The notes beneath the pieces are model-generated. The model saw nothing but the letters and a program-made list of their open reading frames with translations. It was not told where the DNA came from and made no database searches. Shown in pieces: positions 59,561-64,000 of a DNA stretch of 64,000 bases. Within the stretch, counting starts at the first letter, position 1. Each line of letters begins with the position of its first letter. This stretch comes from Sinotaia quadrata (taxonomy: Eukaryota; Mollusca; Gastropoda; Architaenioglossa; Viviparidae), in contig CM054182.1 in assembly GCA_028829895.1 (NCBI GenBank), positions 86,849,546 through 86,913,545 of the forward strand, given 5' to 3'. The translations under genes were made by a program, and so were the position numbers.

Positions 59561-60330
59561 TTAAACTTAGTGTTTCACAACTTCCCTGATATGTCTTTCG
59601 TCGCGCGATATTTTGTAAGTTACAGTGAAACATGACTAAAATGATGTTATTAGTTTTAAATCTGTAACCTTTTAATTTAACAGTTAAACCTCTGTAGTCG
59701 CTTGGAATCACAAAATTACATTAATAACTTAAGAACTATACCCTGCCTTCAGTAAGTGTCATCAAATTTAAGCCTAGAAAATGCACGCAACGTTTTAATC
59801 TAAACATAGTCTCAAAAGGACACAGTGCTAGGACAGCTGGCAAGAGTTGAGGCGATCAATACGTGTGTTCATTCACTGCTTACCGTGGGCAAGGTTTAAT
59901 CCGTTGTGTCCGCTACTTCACATTCAGAGTGCCAGAAAAGAATGATCAGTATCGATCGCAGACAGTCGCGTCGATCTTCTCCCTATTCATTGAAACTGAA
60001 ACGGTTCTGCTTTATAAGCTTACGACAATTTCATTATCGCTTTCTTCCCATTTAGAATCTTTGTCGTATTTCGGCCATTTTGTGACACGGTGACTGTGAC
60101 GTAATGTATTCTTACAATTTAAAAGAGGATATAAACAAGAAGAGGCAGTAGGGAAATTTCAAGAATTACTCTTCTTGTTATTTTAATGTTAAATTTAATT
60201 ATTCTGTTCTTGATGGTTAGATACTATTACATTATTACATTTTACCTGGAGAAATTAAAAGCGCCTCTTGACTGACAAACAGTAGATGACTACTGCCACA
60301 GTACATCCATCTAATGAAACAACACGTGTG
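59561..60330. other. Single-copy DNA, nothing recognised
   Basis: G+C-richer at 59810-59970. A 76-codon plus frame at 59863-60093 has no motif. Confidence 0.55.
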
Positions 60331-60380
60331 ACGTGTGTGTGACGTGTGTGTGTGTGTGTGTGTGTGTGTTTGAGTGTGTG

Positions 60381-60424
<44 letters not shown>

Positions 60425-60485
60425 TGTTTGGTTACAACTTGTTAAAATCACTGAAAGAAAGTTACATGTTTGTGTTGGTTTGTTC

Positions 60486-60542
<57 letters not shown>

Positions 60543-60707
60543 GTTACAATTTGTTAAAACCACTGAAAGAAAGTTACATGCTGAAAGAAAGTTACAAGTT
60601 TCTGTTGGTTTGTTCGAGTGTGTGTGTTTGAGTGTGTGTGTGTGTGTGTGTTTGGTTACAATTTGTTAAAATCACTGAAAGAAAGTTACATGTTCGTGTT
60701 GGTTTGC

Positions 60708-60770
<63 letters not shown>

Positions 60771-60826
60771 TTAGGTTACAACTTGTTAAAATCACTGAAA
60801 GAAAGTTAAATGTTTGTGTTGATTTG

Positions 60827-60886
<60 letters not shown>

Positions 60887-60915
60887 TGTGTGTGTGTGTG
60901 TGTGTGTGTGTTTTG
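60331..60915. repeat. Compound array: 62-bp spacers alternating with TG/GCGT tracts
   Basis: Four copies of a spacer (tttggttacaacttgttaaa, atcactgaaagaaagttaca, tgtttgtgttggtttgt) start at about 60427, 60538, 60650 and 60770. They separate five microsatellite tracts. Tracts 1-3 are TG only; tract 4 begins with (GCGT)n and tract 5 has about 15 GCGT units before TG. Spacer 2 has an internal 18-base duplication. Confidence 0.96.
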
Positions 60916-61777
60916 CTGTGACGATTACAATAAAAAGTATGTGTGCTATTTTAATTCGCAAGTGATGCATTACACTATAAACGAATATAATTGATACCAA
61001 ATGGTTAATTACACTATCGTTATGTTTGCCTATCTGTTTGGTTGTAAATAACCAGTGCAAGAGTACATTTAATTGATTCCATTAATACACATTACTTTTT
61101 CAAAGATGACTCTGGTTACCTATTGATACTTAATTGCTAATTATTTTTTTAAATTATTTATCTCTAGGGAAGTGAATGAAATGAGACAAATTAATCATCT
61201 TTAAAATGAAAAAGTTCATTTATGCATTTATAAAGTATAAGATTTTGAATAAACTTCATTTAAACAAAGAGAAAATATGGTGCTTAGTTTGATTGTAACA
61301 TTTAATGTAATAATACTATATATATCTTTGATATGTACTGCTTAAATCCATTTTCTCCTTTTTGTTTTTAGTTTAGTAAGTCTTCGGTATACCCGAGGAT
61401 TTTTGTGTTATTTTAACAGTTTCTGTAAATCAATATTGTCGTGGTGGTCTCGGTAAATCCACTATTTAAGTGTTCTTGGTCTGCGCAAATGCACTTGACG
61501 CTATTAGTCTTAATAAAGACACTTTAACTGTCTTTTAGTCTGAGCAAATCTACTTTAATTACTTTTTTTGCCTCTGAAAATGAAGACTAATGAATTTTAC
61601 TCTCCCTAAAGGAATATTAATACCCTTCACAAACCGGATAAATCCCTATTAGACAAACTAGTGTTATGCTTGATAAATGCCAGAAATGTCAGTTCATAAT
61701 CTTATTAATCCATGTTCATTGTTAAACTCAGAAGATAATCAAATGAAAATTGTGGAGCGGGAACATGAAGTTCGTGA
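60916..61777. other. Single-copy AT-rich DNA
   Basis: Nothing recognised on either strand. Confidence 0.55.
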
Positions 61778-61937
61778 TATTTGTTTAGAACTCAAAATAG
61801 AAGGAGGTATAAAGTTCGTGATATTGTTTAGAACTCAAAATAGAAGGAGGTATAAAGTTCGTGATATTGTTTAGAACTCAAAATAGAAGGAGGTATAAAG
61901 TTCGATATATTGTTTAGAACTCAAAATAGAAGGAGGT
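61778..61937. repeat. Minisatellite, 43-bp unit, about 3.7 copies
   Basis: ttgtttagaactcaaaatag, aaggaggtataaagttcgtg, ata; nearly identical. Confidence 0.97.
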
Positions 61938-62189
61938 ACCTCTTTTCACTTAAACTGTTAATTTGGAGAGAAGCTTTCATGCGCTAAGTCTGTCTGGATT
62001 TAATTTCTTATTCGAGGAAAGACGTAGCGAGATAAGCATATTGACAAAAGATTAATAATTTTTGGTTTATAGGAAGAGTATATTGTACTTCGTGAAAAAA
62101 GCTATATGAATTATTTTTAGGAAAGGGCCTTGTATTGAACAAAATTCAATGAGATTTGAATATTTACAGAAAATACTTACTTTTGAGGG
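61938..62189. other. Short single-copy gap
   Basis: Nothing recognised. Confidence 0.55.
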
Positions 62190-62754
62190 TGAAAGGTAAT
62201 TTTTATGCCTAGAAATTCTTTGTACAGCAATTGCATTGTACAGCAGGAATGTACTGCTAATAGTATTGTGACAAGGAAAAGCAACATTGAATATACTATC
62301 AGTAATAGAGTGCCAAGGCACAACAACACCCTACAACAGGAATATACTCTAGTACTAGGGTGCCAAGGAATAAATAACTTTTTACAACCGGAATGTACTA
62401 CTAATAGTATTGTGACAAGGAAACATAACTTCGACTAATAATAATATTAAGAAAGGTAGCCTGGTACAGCAGGAATGCACTGCAGCTGGTATTTCTGTGA
62501 AGAGAAATTGAGATTCAACAATAGCAAAATTCTGCGGGTAGTGTTATGTTACGGAACGGTGAGATTTCACAACAGGAATATACTGCTTCTAGTATTACGT
62601 TAAGGAAAGGCGAGATTTCACAACAGGAATGCATTGCAATTAGATAAGGAAAGGCAAGATATAACAACAGGAATACATTGCTAATAATATTGTGTCATGG
62701 AAAAGCGGTCTTGCACAGCAGAAATTTACTGTTACTACTAATAAAACAAAATTT
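62190..62754. repeat. Decayed minisatellite, about 45-60-bp unit, 10 copies
   Basis: acaacaggaatgtactgcta, atagtattgtgacaaggaaa and gcgagatttc words recur in order with indels. Confidence 0.87.
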
Positions 62755-63145
62755 AGTAAAGAGCTTAACTCACTTAAAGTCTTTATGCTAACACAGAAGT
62801 AATCAAATACTTAATGTCTTTATGCAAATACAATGTATTCTACCACTTAACTTAATGTCTTTTTGCAAACACGATGTAATCAAGCACTTAACTTACTCTG
62901 TGTCTTTACAAAACACAATGTAATCAATCACTTAAATTACTCAGTGTCTTTTTGCAAACACTAAGGTAATCAAACACGTAAATTACTCAGTATCTTTATG
63001 CAAACACTTAACTTAGTGTCTTTATGCAAACTTAATCAAAAACTTAACTTAATGTCTTTATGCAAACACAATATAATCAAACACTTAACTTAGTGTCTTT
63101 ATGCAAACAATCAAAAACTTAAGGTCTTTATGCAAACACCGAAGA
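62755..63145. repeat. Minisatellite, about 41-bp unit, 9 copies
   Basis: aacttaatgtctttatgcaa, acacaatgtaatcaaacact; copies vary in length by deletion of the middle. Confidence 0.93.
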
Positions 63146-63397
63146 AAAACTAATGGTACTGAAACAAGTCGAATGAATCCCTATGAAAAGTGACAATAAA
63201 AAATATTTATAATTTAGTGAAAAAAGCAAAATTAAATGACAAAAAATACAGCTTGAGCAATGACATGAAAGAGGCGTTGCCGTTCCTGCTGATGAATCAG
63301 AGGTAGTCTTGAGAATACTCTTGAGAATAATTAATCATCGTCTTCTTGTTTATCATCTCAAGAGGCACCAAATTCCAAGCAGATGAACTGTACTCGT
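63146..63397. other. Short single-copy gap
   Basis: Nothing recognised. Confidence 0.55.
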
Positions 63398-63636
63398 ATG
63401 TCTTGTAATTTGTTTCCAGACTGTCGACAATGCGTATAATCTGTCAAAGAGGCAGGCTACTTTGTTTATTAAAATTGATAGGTACTGTAAATACAATTTT
63501 TGACTTGTCTGTTTTATAATGTCTTGTAATTTGTTTTCACACTGTCGACAATGCGTATAATCTGTCAAAGAGGCTACTTTGTTTATTAAAATTGATAGGT
63601 ACTGTAAATACAATTTTTGACTTGTCTGTTTTATAA
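63398..63636. repeat. Direct duplication, 121-bp unit, 2 copies
   Basis: Starts at 63398 and 63519. It includes gtcgacaatgcgtataatct and gataggtactgtaaatacaa. The second copy lacks 4 bases (ggca) of the first. The 112-codon minus frame here is a duplicated chance frame. Confidence 0.96.
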
Positions 63637-63732
63637 AAATTACTTTGTAATGTAGAAGCAATTTGTGATATGCATTGCTACACTCTTGCATTGCTTACTT
63701 GGGACGATTTTTGTGGTGTAGCACCTTTTTAT

Positions 63733-64000
63733 TTGTATTGCTGATTTGAGATGATTTTCTTTCATACAAACAAAACAAAGTTTGATTTGTATTCCTTATT
63801 TGGGATGGTTTTCTTTACAGACAAAGCAAAGTTTGATTTGTATTCCTTATTTGGGATGGTTTTCTTTACAGACAAAGCAGGGGTTGATTTGTATTGCTTA
63901 TTTGGGATTATTTTTTGTACTGACACTGCAAGTTTTGATTTGTACGATTTTTCTACAGACTAATCAAAATTGGATCTTACCTTGCTTATTTGGGATTGAA
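63733..64000. repeat. Minisatellite, 51-bp unit, about 5 copies
   Basis: tgatttgtattccttatttg, ggatggttttctttacagac, aaagcaaagtt. The array runs to or past the right edge. The 51-bp length keeps a plus frame open as a 17-residue repeat. Confidence 0.94.

Noticed and set aside
60331..60915. Repeat-spacer appearance of the TG compound array
   Set aside because: The parts between conserved blocks are TG/GCGT microsatellites, not unique spacers.

Overview
The window looks like AT-rich, non-coding nuclear DNA of an animal. No bacterial operon, ribosome-binding site, tRNA or rRNA gene, or intact long reading frame is visible. The evidence for an animal is long di- and tetranucleotide microsatellites, decayed reverse-transcriptase fragments of a non-LTR retrotransposon, a hAT-type miniature element with its target-site duplication, and a roughly 1 kb dispersed repeat present four times. 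The mix of microsatellites, minisatellites and R2/R4-like retrotransposon relics would fit a mollusc or another lophotrochozoan, but that is an inference; nothing here fixes the species.

The dominant feature is tandem repetition. By hand tally, about 70 separate arrays cover about 30 kb, nearly half the window. Unit lengths are mostly 20-70 bp, and most arrays have unrelated units. Large arrays lie at 2930-4797 (42 bp), 7256-7930 (32 bp), 8490-9645 (50/52 bp), 17820-19312 (27-37 bp), 26560-29830 (28-40 bp), 36400-38885 (37 bp), 48725-49840 (37 bp), 51194-52597 (68 bp dimer) and 58715-59385 (39 bp). Several grade from decayed copies at one end to near-identical copies at the other. Some show higher-order units (60 bp at 23641, 120 bp at 27580, blocks of 37-mers at 38 kb). 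Almost every reading frame over 80 codons is a by-product of these arrays, where the unit length is a multiple of three or lacks stops.

Between the arrays lie transposon remnants. A decayed LINE reverse transcriptase is at 10690-11452 (+). A second LINE C-terminal fragment is at 23195-23583 (+). A hAT MITE sits at 33172-33388. An unnamed dispersed repeat occurs at 14850-15515 (-), 15560-16045 (-), 41030-41720 (+) and 54508-55540 (+). Two tRNA-like A/B-box pairs (8358, 24613) may be old SINE heads. Both LINE fragments and at least two dispersed-repeat copies end within a few to about 160 bases of a minisatellite.

The remaining single-copy DNA holds no gene that can be named. Two short minus-strand stretches (32943-33056 and 45563-45877) look more like coding exons than their surroundings and are offered as weak candidates. 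Two perfect GTCACGTGAC palindromes at 5056 and 5820 are the clearest possible regulatory sites.
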